Assembly (NCBI GenBank): GCA_037042185.1
Contig: JAXQJY010000030.1
Coordinates: 1,984,001 to 2,048,000, forward strand
Direction: 5' to 3'
DNA length: 64,000 nucleotides
From: Sordariomycetes sp. S80-01Y
Taxonomy: Eukaryota > Ascomycota > Sordariomycetes
Positions 9,306-19,291 of the stretch are shown in pieces (position 1 is the first letter of the stretch; each line of letters begins with the position of its first letter). Made by a program: the position numbers and the translations under genes. Below the pieces are notes generated by a model. It was not told where the DNA came from. It worked only from the letters and a program-made list of their open reading frames with translations, and did not search any database.

Positions 9306-10778
9306 ACGGAGGACGGAGAGTTGCCACGAGACATGAGAGCCCTCTGTCCACAGCGGGCCGGGTACCTCGAAACTTCTCGAGGAGCCAGTCGATGATCCTG
9401 CTGGCACGACCTGGACAAATTTGTAGGTCTGAATGCAAGAGCCGCATTCATGGCTGGGAAGACGTGCAGCTGCCTGCCTAGACACCAGCACAGTAGATGG
9501 ACACTACATTCCTGGATGTGATATAAAGCTTTGGTGAGTGCGAACGCAAGTTCGGGACGTGGCCCTGGCTGTGCTAATCCGTGCTAGGATGGCTGCGGAA
9601 AGGTTGGGTGGCTTGCATAACGGCCACTTGCTGGCGAGTAAAGACTGGTAGTTGGGCATGCCGAGGTCCCTCGACAATTCCAAGACTCCGGTAGACGCGA
9701 TCTACCTCCCTCACACTAAGATACCTAATACTTAGTAAAGTACGAGTACTACTGTTAGACCTGAAGGAAGGCACCCAAAGCATTGGGTTGGAATCGCAAC
9801 AACGGGCGCAATTCTAGACTTCCCACAGGCACACGACAACTCACTTCTGCAGCTTTCCTTCGGCTGCCCCTGCATCAAAGCGTGTCGAGCTATGGTTGGT
9901 GCTCTGCAAGATTCGCCTTAGCTACATACACAAGACATTATTGTCCCGGAAATTATCATCAGCCTCTGCAACAGCTCAATCGACTATGTCAAGATTATTT
10001 CGTAGCTATGAAGTGGAGGCTACTCGCCGAGGACCCGTTGCCGTGGGTATGATGATGTCGATGAAGTCACCTCGTGACGTTAGCTCTTTCCTGGTGCACA
10101 GGTGGCAAGGTTAAACCCCGGCCCATACCAACGAGCTGGTAGAGGGCTGATAGAATTGAGCAGTCACTACGTCGCCTGCACAGAATTTGTGACTACAGAC
10201 AGGTAAAAGTGCCCTCGTGCTGACCAGCCTTGACGTGACAGCAGGTAGAAAAAAAACCAAGCTTGATCAAATACATTTTGCACACTTGTCTAGACAATCT
10301 CTCATCTCGAGTTTGAGTACCCCGTGGTCATGCGATGGTTTCATGCTGCTTGCGGCCGGGTGTCCTGACCAGGGACCTGCTTGCACCTTCTATTGTGTCA
10401 CCATCCATTGTAATGACCGGGGTTGGGAAGGCGCTTCACCTCCAATTTTCCCATTTCATGAATTTTTCCTCTGGCCAGTCATTGTCAGCCTTTGACTTCA
10501 GCATACCTTCTTCCACACACTCAGTCAACAGCCACTGCAAGCAATAATTTACGAGTCATCCGATTCTCCTACGTCCGTTACCATCACGATACGATATATA
10601 CTCCCTTCCGTGGCTTTCACGACTCCTTCCGACCGGCTACGCGTCACAGCACACATCTCGACTTTCTTCGACGAGCGACACATAGACACCGATTCAACGG
10701 TGCCTAAGCCCTACGAAACTTCAGCGATCCGGTTTCATCGAGCATTTTCCCGTCAGCGACGCGTTTCTGCAAAGCACA
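9306..10778. other. 1.5 kb intergenic, no gene seen
   Basis: Sequence between POP4 and the GYF gene. Small ORFs here have biased, non-protein-like compositions. The last few hundred bases are probably the promoter and long 5' UTR of the GYF gene (C- and T-rich patches). No RNA gene or repeat was recognised. Confidence 0.5.
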
Positions 10779-13700
10779 ATGCCTACCAATCTTCCTTCGA
10801 GCTTCGCCTCGGCTGCAGCTGGCCAGAACGCGACCAGGGGGGGTAGGGGAGGAGCATCGAGTGACTGGTGAGTGGCCATACGTACCCTTCGAGCGTGTTT
10901 TTCTCAGCCGAATCCTGTCTGCAACCCTCAGTTGGTTGTTCTATTACGTCGTTTAGGCGAGGGACTTAGGGCTAGGACTTCGTGACCTCGAAGTCTAAGC
11001 CGATCACACTTTCCACGTGCCCTCCAGATGCAGAGCAGTAAAAGTGTCGAAGTTAAATGCTAATTTGTATATCTTGCAGGTCCCGACGCGACGGACGCTC
11101 TGCTAATGGCACCCTCACTCTTCGCCGATCCTCTACCACGCCTCTCAGCCAAACTTCGCAGAATCCACCCACGACCGACAGCGCTCAACAGTCCCCCAGC
11201 AACGACCCCCAGCCCGCACATCCTTCAACCTACGAGCTGAGCCCTTCGAGATACAACAAGGAAGAGCTGTTGGCCATGGCTCAGCCGCCGCGGTCCGGCG
11301 CGGACGTCTCCCGTCTTTTCAACCAAGGGTGGAACCCTGGGCACGTGAACGGAAGTGGCTCTAGAGCATGGGGGAAGAGCAACGAGAACCATATCCCGCA
11401 GGAACCCGGCGCGTGCTGGAATGAAGTTGGAGACAGCACCCCTTTGGCTACCCAGCCGATGTCGCTTGAAGAGCGAGATGTCAGTCTTCCAAGCCTGTGT
11501 GCATGATAGCAGCGCTGACCCCCACAGGCTTTCACGAGCGATATCAACTCTCCAGTCAAGCCACCCACGATGAACAAGGACGGAGCGGGCACTGCAGGCA
11601 TCAATGGCCGAAAGGCGTCGTTGTCGCAAGGTGCTGCCAACGCATTTGGCGTTAGCTCACCATCGTCTGCTACCAGACCTGGTACGCGTCGACGTGAGAC
11701 AAGTGACGCGAACCCTTTCAGTCTTGCCTCACCCACCTCTGCGACTCGTTCTGGAAGGGAGGATGTGCCCTGGCTGTCGCGTCGCAACACCGAAAGGGAG
11801 CCCGAGCAGCACGAGGATGACACTTCAAGCAAAGCTCCGGGTCCCATCGGCAATCTCATGCGGAGTAACACCGCTGGTTCATCCAACATGGCTTCCCTTT
11901 GGGGCAATTCGCAGCCAACTTCTCCATTTGGTGGCGGATTTGGCAACTTTGCGATGGGAAGCAATGCAGCTGACAAGAAGGCAGCACCTGGGCCAAGTCG
12001 CCTTGCCCACTTGATCCCAAAAGAGAACGAGAACCCCTCCACTCGGTCTGAAGCCCAAGGTGCTCTAAACCAAACCTCTTGGCGATCGAGACCCCGGACT
12101 GATACCGATCCCTTCGGCGAAGACGTTCCGTCTGGCAGCGCCGCTCTTGGAGGTTCTACCGAAACTGACTACGTCCCGCAACAGGGGAACGCTGGGACTC
12201 TAGGGACCCCCGTGAAGGGTTCCGCTGGCGACTTCGGCATGTCTGGTCTCCATCTCGGAGACAATGGACAGGGCAGCCCTTCCGAGACTAACCCGTATCG
12301 CAGCCCAGCTGCTGACCTTCCTCACGATGACGAGGGTGGCGCTCCCCGGCAGTATTCCGGGTTCCCCCAGGACGTGCCATCTGGATACAACACCTTGCAA
12401 CGCGCGTTTACCGAAGGTCACGACCGTAGTCAAACTTCCAGTGCCAACAGGGGGTTCCCAATGGGCCACATGTCTGCCTGGCAAGCCCCTGGAGGCCCTA
12501 CAACCGGAACTCCGGACCGCGAGCGCTCCGGCATGGGAGCAGGACCATTCTCGCCAGCCCTCTTCAACAGCGCAGATAATATCCAGTCTCCTTCTTTGGG
12601 TAATCTGAGCAGCTTCTTCGGCCCCGGGCCCGCGGCCGGGGGCATGGGCACCAACAGCATCGGTCGTGGCAGCAAGCTTAGCTCAATGTTTCCAGCCGCC
12701 ATGCAGGCCCAGATGCAGCAGTCGCACGCAGAGCACGATTCCATTTCGGACGCAGCGAACGACCCTCGATTCCCGAGCCAGCTTGGTGCCATTGGGCGGA
12801 ACAACTTTCCTACCCGTGAGACGCAAAGCCCCATGCGCGGTGGTCGCCATCCCTTTTTCGAAGACATGTACTCCAACAATCAAGCCCCGTATGGCTCTGG
12901 CCAAGGATCTTTCGGGGCCCCGGGTACCTTCACCCCGGTCAGCGGCTCCATGTCCTTCGATGCCACCAAGACCGCCTCCACCGCCGATGTTTCTTCCCAG
13001 CAACGCATCATGGTTATGCCTGATCGCATGAGATGGGTTTATCTAGACCCTCAGCAGCAAGTCCAGGGGCCTTTCACTGGGCTCGAGATGAATGACTGGT
13101 ACAAAGCTACGTTCTTCACGCCAGATCTCCGCGTCAAGAAGCTGGAAGACGCCGAGTTTGAACCCCTGGGACAGCTCATCAGGCGTATAGGAAACTCCCG
13201 TGAGCCGTTCCTTGTCCCTCAAGTTGGCGTTGCCCATGGGTCTCCTCTTCCGTCCGCCGATACTGCCTCGACAAACAACGCCGGCCAGGTCGTGCCTCCT
13301 CTGAGCAGTGTTTTCCCTGCCTTCGGACGCACTTTGACAGCCGATGAGCAGAACAATCTCGAGCGTCGCAAGCAGGAAGAGCAATACAACCAAGCGCAGC
13401 AGCGTGATATGATGTACAGGCACCAGGCTGTTGGGCGCTTTCCCGGGCAACCTGGCTTGAACCACCACTCCAGTGCACAGAGCCTTCAGAGTCAGCCCAG
13501 TTACGGCAACATGACTTCTCCGATCGGTGGTATGCCCGGGCATATGCCACAGGGCCAATTTGGCGGAATGCCGCCGTCAGGGGGTAACGCGGGGTCTTTT
13601 TTTGATGCCGTCGGTGAGGGTCGCGCCAATCTGACCCAAGGAGCCGACATGCCCCTAAGCGGAGACGAGTTGGCGCACTTGTCTCAGCACGAACGCTCCG

Positions 13701-15321
13701 TTCTCGCCGCCCTTAACGAGCAGCATGGACAGCAGCAAGCTGACGCTGCCGGCGATGAGATGAATTTCCGTACTGGCCTTCCCGAGGTTGACGATCTTGG
13801 CCCCGATGCTGAAGGGTTCAAAGAGCGACTTCAAGAATTCAACGACTTGCGCGCCCAGCATGACGCTCAGCAAGCTGCACATGCCGAGGAGCAATCTGAG
13901 GATATGCAGACTTCAGAGGAGCCCGCCCCACGACAGTCGGGCCCGGCTCGCATCAGCAAAAGCAAGAAATCTAAGAAGATGATTCCTTTGGTCCAGGAGG
14001 ATGAAAACCTTTCTCTGACGCAGCAGGTCCAGCAGACCCAAGCTGCCGCCGCCGCCGCTCAGACGGCCGTGGAGCCTGACATGCCCATGCCTTTCCCTCC
14101 CCCGTCTTCTTCTACTCCCCTTCCAGCGCCGACTGCTCAACGTGTCCGCTCGAATCTTCCCGATCAATACAATCGCTCTCATTCCGGCACTCCCGAGGAC
14201 GACGCTGGGCCGGCTGAGCCCCCGCCAACGGCACCTTGGGCAAAGGAGGCAAGCAACGAGGCACCCAGGGGTCCTTCCCTGAAAGAAATCCAGGAGGCCG
14301 AGGCTCGCAAGGCAGCCCAGGCTGAAGAAGCTGCATCTGCAGTGAGGAAGGCTGCACTTGAGCACGAGGCTGCCCTGTTGCGAGAGAAGGAAAAGCAAGT
14401 TGCCGCTGCCGCAGCTGGCTTGCCTGCTTCAAGCACTTGGGGCCATTCTGCTTCCCCCGTTGCTGGCGGTAGCCCTTGGGTTAAGCCAACCGCCGCGAAG
14501 GCCCCAGCTCCTGGCGCCGGCCAAGCTACGGCTTCGAGCAAGAAGACGCTTGCTGAGATCCAAGCTGAGGAGGAGCGTCGCAAGCAGAAGGCTAGGGACG
14601 TATCTGTGCCGTCTGCCGCTCCAGCTCCAAGCTCTAAGAGTTATGCGAACCTCGCTGGGAAGACGGGCCAGGCCATCCCTTCTGGACCATCGGCCGCCGC
14701 GGCGGCCCCTCCTGGCGCTGGCTGGGCGACCGTCGGCGCTGGCGGCAAGGTGAAGGCTCCGCTGGGCACTAGCTCGGTACCTCGCTCTGCCAGCGCCACT
14801 CAGCCCAAGCCATCGCCTGCTCCGCTGAAGCCCACGTCCCGACCTGGACCGGCTTCGCAAGTCACAACCTCTAACACCGCACTGGACGATTTCCGCAAGT
14901 GGGTTACCCGCGAACTCGCCCGCGGCGGACTCCACATCCCTGACTGTAAGTTTTGGCGTCATCTTCTGTCGTGTTCGGGTGCTAACCATTGTTAGATGAA
15001 AGCTTTGGCCAATCCCTCGAAGCCCTGCCCCTGGACACTTCACTCATTGCCGATGCCATCTACGCCAACTCCACCATCATGGACGGCCGCCACTTTGCCG
15101 AGGAGTACGTCCGTCGCAAGAAGCTGGCCGACAAGGGCATTTCGGAGAAGGGACCAGCAGCCAATGAAGTCAAGGTGTCGTCCGGCGGGGGCGGTTGGAG
15201 CGAAGTCGCCAAGAAGACAGCAGGCACCCCTACCAATGCTGGTGCCGCAGGAGCGGGAACCAAAGAGGAGGCTATGCCTGGCTTCAAGGTTGTGTCGGGC
15301 AAGAAGAAGGGCAAGAAATAG
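10779..15321 (+). CDS. GYF-domain protein (Smy2/Syh1/GIGYF-like), four exons
   Basis: Exons 10779-10867, 11080-11479, 11528-14945 and 14996-15321 join in frame (introns of 212, 48 and 50 bp, all GT-AG) to give 1410 residues. The first exon encodes MPTNLPSSFASAAAG, and the second intron restores the frame across ERD/AFTSD. Most of the protein is Ser/Pro/Gly/Gln-rich and probably disordered. The GYF domain lies at about 665-720 with W-x-Y-x-D, QGPF and MNDWYKATFF; such domains bind Pro-rich peptides. A charged Ala/Glu/Lys coiled-coil region (about 1070-1120) and a conserved Lys-rich C-terminal tail follow. Yeast Smy2/Syh1 and animal GIGYF act in translational repression, mRNA quality control and ER-Golgi traffic. 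The long first intron may carry regulatory signals. Confidence 0.9.
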
Positions 15322-16398
15322 AAAGACAAGCCCGAATCTGATAACTGGAAAAAGGATGGTGTCAAGGGGTTCCGCATCTTGAAGAACGAGAGAGCGTGAG
15401 CCGAGCCGATCATGTTGATGTTGATGTTTGTACGATGGGAGCGAATGATGTGTACAGTGATTGGTGGGCATATGTAGGCTCTCTATTTGAGTGAAAAAGC
15501 GGCGATGATAGCGGTTTACGTAATGCCACTCTTGTTGGATTTTCACTCGGCCGTGTACTATGTCGTGAGAGCGAACTTTGTAGGCTCACCACGCCCTGGC
15601 AGAGCATGCACGTTGCTGGACTTGCTCGCTCACTCATAACAAAGCAAGGTATGATTCGTGTATAAATGCCACTTGTGCGGATGGTTCAATGCAGGGGATC
15701 CTGGAATGCTTCTCGAAGAAAGCTCTAGTCATGTGGGAGGGCCCGCCAGATCTTGGATTAGCTGTTCATTAGCTGTTCAATAGCGTGCAATAACAGATCT
15801 GGAGACAGGAGAACCATGATGATCGGTGCTACTCAAAGAGCCCTGGCATGGCTATGCAGCGATCGCAAGGCTGTGTTCAGGGACAAAGGACTTACTTCTA
15901 CTCTTATACAGGCTTAAATTGTGATTAGCCGTAGCCTCGAACGGGGATGCGCAACCTAACGCGGGCAACCCCCCTATTTACCTGGAATAGGAAATAGCCG
16001 AAGTGGCCCACTGGGCGGTGCCGTGAGATAGCAACATGGCACATCTCGATGCACTTTTGAGTCGATTTTGGATAGATTATAACCAGCGCAGAAACTCGGC
16101 CGGATCGATATCACGTCGTTGCCGGCGAGGCTTGTGTAGGCTGACCAGAGGAACTTGCTCAGACAAGATAGTGGACTGGCCACTTGACTGAGCTGACATG
16201 TCAGAGTTGTGCTGGTTCAGTGTCTTCATTTCGTAAAGTTCACAAGTTCGTAATGGTAGTATATGTGTAGATGTTATATTGAGGTTCCTGTCGAAAGTCT
16301 ACTCTATCTGTCCAAGTGGCCCCAACGAAATGCCAACGACAGCAGAAATAGCCCCGTGATCGTGTGCTGAAGCCCTTCACAGAATATCAGACGGCACA
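15322..16398. other. intergenic, no gene seen
   Basis: This 1.1 kb region lies between the convergent 3' ends of the GYF gene (plus) and the tandem-knottin gene (minus), so it should contain two terminators. A short duplicated word, agctgttca, occurs near 15760-15780. I see no gene, tRNA or larger repeat. Confidence 0.5.
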
Positions 16399-16931
16399 TC
16401 AAGCCTGGCAAATCTTGTCCTCTCCGCACTTGGCGCTGCAGCACCAGGCATCCGACTCGCAATCGAAGCCGTCGATACGACAGTCGCTATACTCGCCGCA
16501 GACGCCGAACTCAGCGCCGTCAGGGTTGATGCAGTTGTCGCTGCAACACTCCGAATCCGACCTGCAGGAGAATCCAGAAGTACGGCAGTCGCTGAATTCG
16601 CGACAGATGCCTAGCTTGGCACCCTCGGGCTTGTCACAGATGGTGCTACAACACTCGGCGCCCGACTTGCAGTCGAAGCCGTCGACGCGACAGTCGCTGT
16701 ACTCGCCGCAGATGCCGAACTCAGATCCACCAGGGTTGAGGCAGTTCTCGCTGCAGCACTCTGCGCTCGACCTGCAGGAGAATCCGGCGGTGCGACAGTC
16801 GCGGGCCTACATCTTGGTCAGTGGACCCGTTGCCGAGTGGCTTCGGCTCGGCGAGGGTGACTTGCCTCGAGGTCGGGAATGGCAGCGACGAGGCCAGCGA
16901 AGCCCACGATGGTTGCGAAGGTGAACTTCAT
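16399..16931 (-). CDS. secreted protein of four tandem cystine-knot-like (knottin) modules
   Basis: Two exons on the minus strand, 16931-16866 and 16806-16399, join at a GC-AG intron (GCAAGT donor, 59 bp, phase 0) to give 157 residues. Exon 1 encodes the signal peptide MKFTFATIVGFAGLVAA plus a short pro-stretch IPDLE. Exon 2 encodes four modules of 35, 35, 35 and 28 residues. Each has six cysteines spaced C-x6-C-x5-C-C-x3-C-x10-C (x5 in the last gap of module 4), which fits the inhibitor-cystine-knot framework. All 24 cysteines of the protein lie in this pattern. Modules 1 and 3 share GFSCRS, and modules 2 and 4 share DGFDC, indicating duplication of a two-module unit. Module ends carry Gly/Arg-Glu-Tyr/Phe-Ser linkers. 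Role is unknown; effector, antimicrobial or protease-inhibitor functions are all possible. It was found by splicing, since exon 2 has no ATG. Confidence 0.85.
16807..16865 (-). other. GC-AG intron in the knottin gene
   Basis: This 59 bp intron has a GCAAGT donor and a TAG acceptor. The only nearby GT (two bases inside) would put the cysteine exon out of frame, so the GC donor is required for the four-module reading frame. Confidence 0.75.
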
Positions 16932-17900
16932 GTTGTCGATGGGTTGAAAGCGTGCGAACTTGGTCTGATGTAGGGGCTTTTGGTGCGTGTGCTCGTGTTG
17001 TGCAGTCTGAGATGCCACGCCAAGACTACGGATGGGCAGATGCGCTTGTATTTATAGTGAAGTTAGAACTGCAGACAGTTGCTGGTAGCTTTAATCTTCC
17101 ATCGTCAAGATTTGATCTGGCGGCTTGCGGGACCTTCTGTTTACAGTCGCAATCCAATAAGGGGGTAGGTGGGATGAGGCAGAGCGCCATCGCGGAGAGG
17201 CGCAGCCCGGTATGCTCCGCCTTGTTCCCCGGGGATTCCCCATCATATAAGCTTAGCTGGAACCAGAAGTGGCCGAAGATATATGACCAGGGATTCGTTC
17301 CAACAGCAGCGCGGGAGGGATTTGTTCTTGAGCCCTGGGGACTGGGGCATTGGTCAATACTCCAAGGATCCGCCTGATCGTTGCCCGGCCATGCGTGATA
17401 GACGCCGCCAGTCACAAGGCAGACTAGTCTCGGACTCAGCTATGGCTACTGAAGAGGGAAGCTAGGAAGGGACGCGCATGGTGAATCACTAAGGCTAAGC
17501 GTCACGATAGATAGAACCAGAACCAATATGAGCGGCCATCGCAGGACTGTGGTGGTGCGTTCCTCAACATTGGGATCATGACCACAATCGCTTTACCGGC
17601 AGTAACGAAATTTGTCGTCAAGACTGAATGCAACTATTTCTGTGACCTAGTAAGCCGGGCGCAAATGATAGTAGACTCAGATATGGTCGTGCGTCTTGTT
17701 GAATGAACAACATATACCCCGGGGTGATACTTACAGTGCGAGCAGACGACATCACTATTCTGCACTGTCTAGACGGATCCACTTTGAACAACACTGACAC
17801 TCGCCCCATCACTTCGCGGACACCACAACCCATTGTAGTCATCGCCGAATAGAAGCCCACGCACCGAAGTGAAGGAGTCTTTACCTGTCAAGCCGGCACT
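16932..17900. promoter_or_regulatory. divergent region between knottin gene and orphan gene
   Basis: About 970 bp separate the two divergent starts. Besides the TATA box there is a CCAAT word near 17150 (plus orientation). ORFs such as one at 17026-17415 (minus) do not look like protein and overlap the promoter. No other gene is seen. Confidence 0.5.
17049..17056 (-). promoter_or_regulatory. TATA box of the knottin gene
   Basis: On the minus strand the sequence TATAAATA lies about 118 bp upstream of the knottin start codon at 16931. This spacing suits a core promoter with a short 5' UTR and a regulated, strongly expressed gene. Confidence 0.6.
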
Positions 17901-18962
17901 ATGTCGATCTCTGCAGCGGTCGCATCGCTCAAAGAGCATCTTTCGAAAATTACTGAGGACCCTCATCTGGAGTTCGACGAGACCCTCTTCGACGACTGGA
18001 GACTGAAGGTGGACGACGACAACCGCCTTTTCCTGACGGATGAGCTGCTGCCGCTGCTGATCGCCGCGGTGAGGAGCACAGAGGTCGAGCCGAAGCCGGC
18101 CACGAGGCTCATCGCCGATCTCATCGCCCCTTGGACCTTCAACGACGTCTTGACCTTCGGGATACAGTCGGATGAGGTGGTCCAGGCCTTGAGGTCGGGC
18201 TGGGAGGGTCCGCAGTGGCTGGCCTGGGCCATCATGGAGAAGGCCAGCTGGGACGTGTCTGCGACGAGTATGTTGGCGGCAAACCACGCTGACATGTTCA
18301 AGAAGGCGTTCGACACATTGCTCAGGACGCCGCACTACGGACCGGCAGACAAGGGCACGCATGTCATCGCCAAGATCCTGGCCATGGATTGCCCTTCAAA
18401 ACCCGCACGTATGAACGGCTACCACGAAGGACAGACTGACGACACTCCTGGCACGGGAACCCTCTGGGAACTCCTCTGCGACGACGATTCCGACCTCTCT
18501 CGAGACGTCGAGGCGCTCATACGACTTGACCAGTCACAACTGTCTCCCTCAGAGCAGAGAAGCCGGGACCAGGTCTCGACATCACAGGCCCGGCTGCTCG
18601 ACCTCTACGGACGGATCTGTCCGCTCGAACCGCTCCGCGTGCTGCGCTCGAGGCTCTTCGCATCCGCCTACCGGGAAGTCGACCTGGCGGACCCCGTGGA
18701 CCGCAGGATCTGGAAGCAGTTCTGGGAAGGGCTGGTCGTGGCCGTTGAGCAGTCGGAGAGGCGATCGCCCGAGGGAGACGAGGAGTTCAAGATGGCTCTC
18801 GACCGGGCGTGTCGAAGGGACGCGGAGGTCGAGAGCGAGGATCCGCTGAGGAGGGATCTGGAAAGGGTGCCGAATACGGCTGACGTGCCGCCGGAGCGCA
18901 TCGAAGTGCTGACCGAATGGGTGAGATATCTGCTGAGTCCGGGGGATGCGATGGAAGATTAG
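17901..18962 (+). CDS. hypothetical protein, 353 aa
   Basis: A single-exon frame starting MSISAAVASLKEHLSK encodes 353 residues. It is acidic, rich in Leu, Asp, Arg and Trp, without signal peptide or membrane segment, and looks mostly alpha-helical, perhaps a helical-repeat fold. Codon use and amino-acid composition are those of a real fungal gene and the stop is clean. I do not recognise a domain. It is divergent from the knottin gene and convergent with SEC7. It may be a conserved fungal protein of unknown function. Confidence 0.75.
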   Translation: MSISAAVASLKEHLSKITEDPHLEFDETLFDDWRLKVDDDNRLFLTDELLPLLIAAVRSTEVEPKPATRLIADLIAPWTFNDVLTFGIQSDEVVQALRSGWEGPQWLAWAIMEKASWDVSATSMLAANHADMFKKAFDTLLRTPHYGPADKGTHVIAKILAMDCPSKPARMNGYHEGQTDDTPGTGTLWELLCDDDSDLSRDVEALIRLDQSQLSPSEQRSRDQVSTSQARLLDLYGRICPLEPLRVLRSRLFASAYREVDLADPVDRRIWKQFWEGLVVAVEQSERRSPEGDEEFKMALDRACRRDAEVESEDPLRRDLERVPNTADVPPERIEVLTEWVRYLLSPGDAMED

Positions 18963-19291
18963 GGGGTATATCAAGATATTTACGACAGCCACGCGCCATT
19001 GAGGAAATGAGAATTGTGTTGCGGAAAGTTCTAGCTGCAGGGTAAAACTTTAATGTTATCATGGGATTTGTCGACCAAGAAGTAACTAGACGGTCGTAAA
19101 AAAGCGCTGTTCAATATCTGTACTGCAATTTGGGGCTTGGTTCTATAAAGCGCCATCGCTAACGAAACAGTCCTGTTGGAACCAGCCATCACTTGCCCGT
19201 ATCGGACTGAGAATAGATAATAAGAAACATCACATTCTATCCCTCCACAACGCCACGGAAAAACAAGCCTATGGCCCCCTTAGCTAGCATC
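18963..19291. other. convergent 3' intergenic region
   Basis: This holds the two 3' UTRs and terminators of the convergent orphan gene (plus) and SEC7 (minus). No hairpin or RNA gene was recognised. Confidence 0.5.

Noticed and set aside
16364-16924. 186-codon plus-strand ORF with internal repeats
   Set aside because: Its repeats mirror the four cysteine modules on the minus strand; the minus-strand reading has a signal peptide, splice sites and 24 in-register cysteines, so it is the real gene.
17026-17415. 129-codon minus-strand ORF upstream of the knottin gene
   Set aside because: It spans the TATA box and promoter of the knottin gene, has no domain and an unlike-protein composition.
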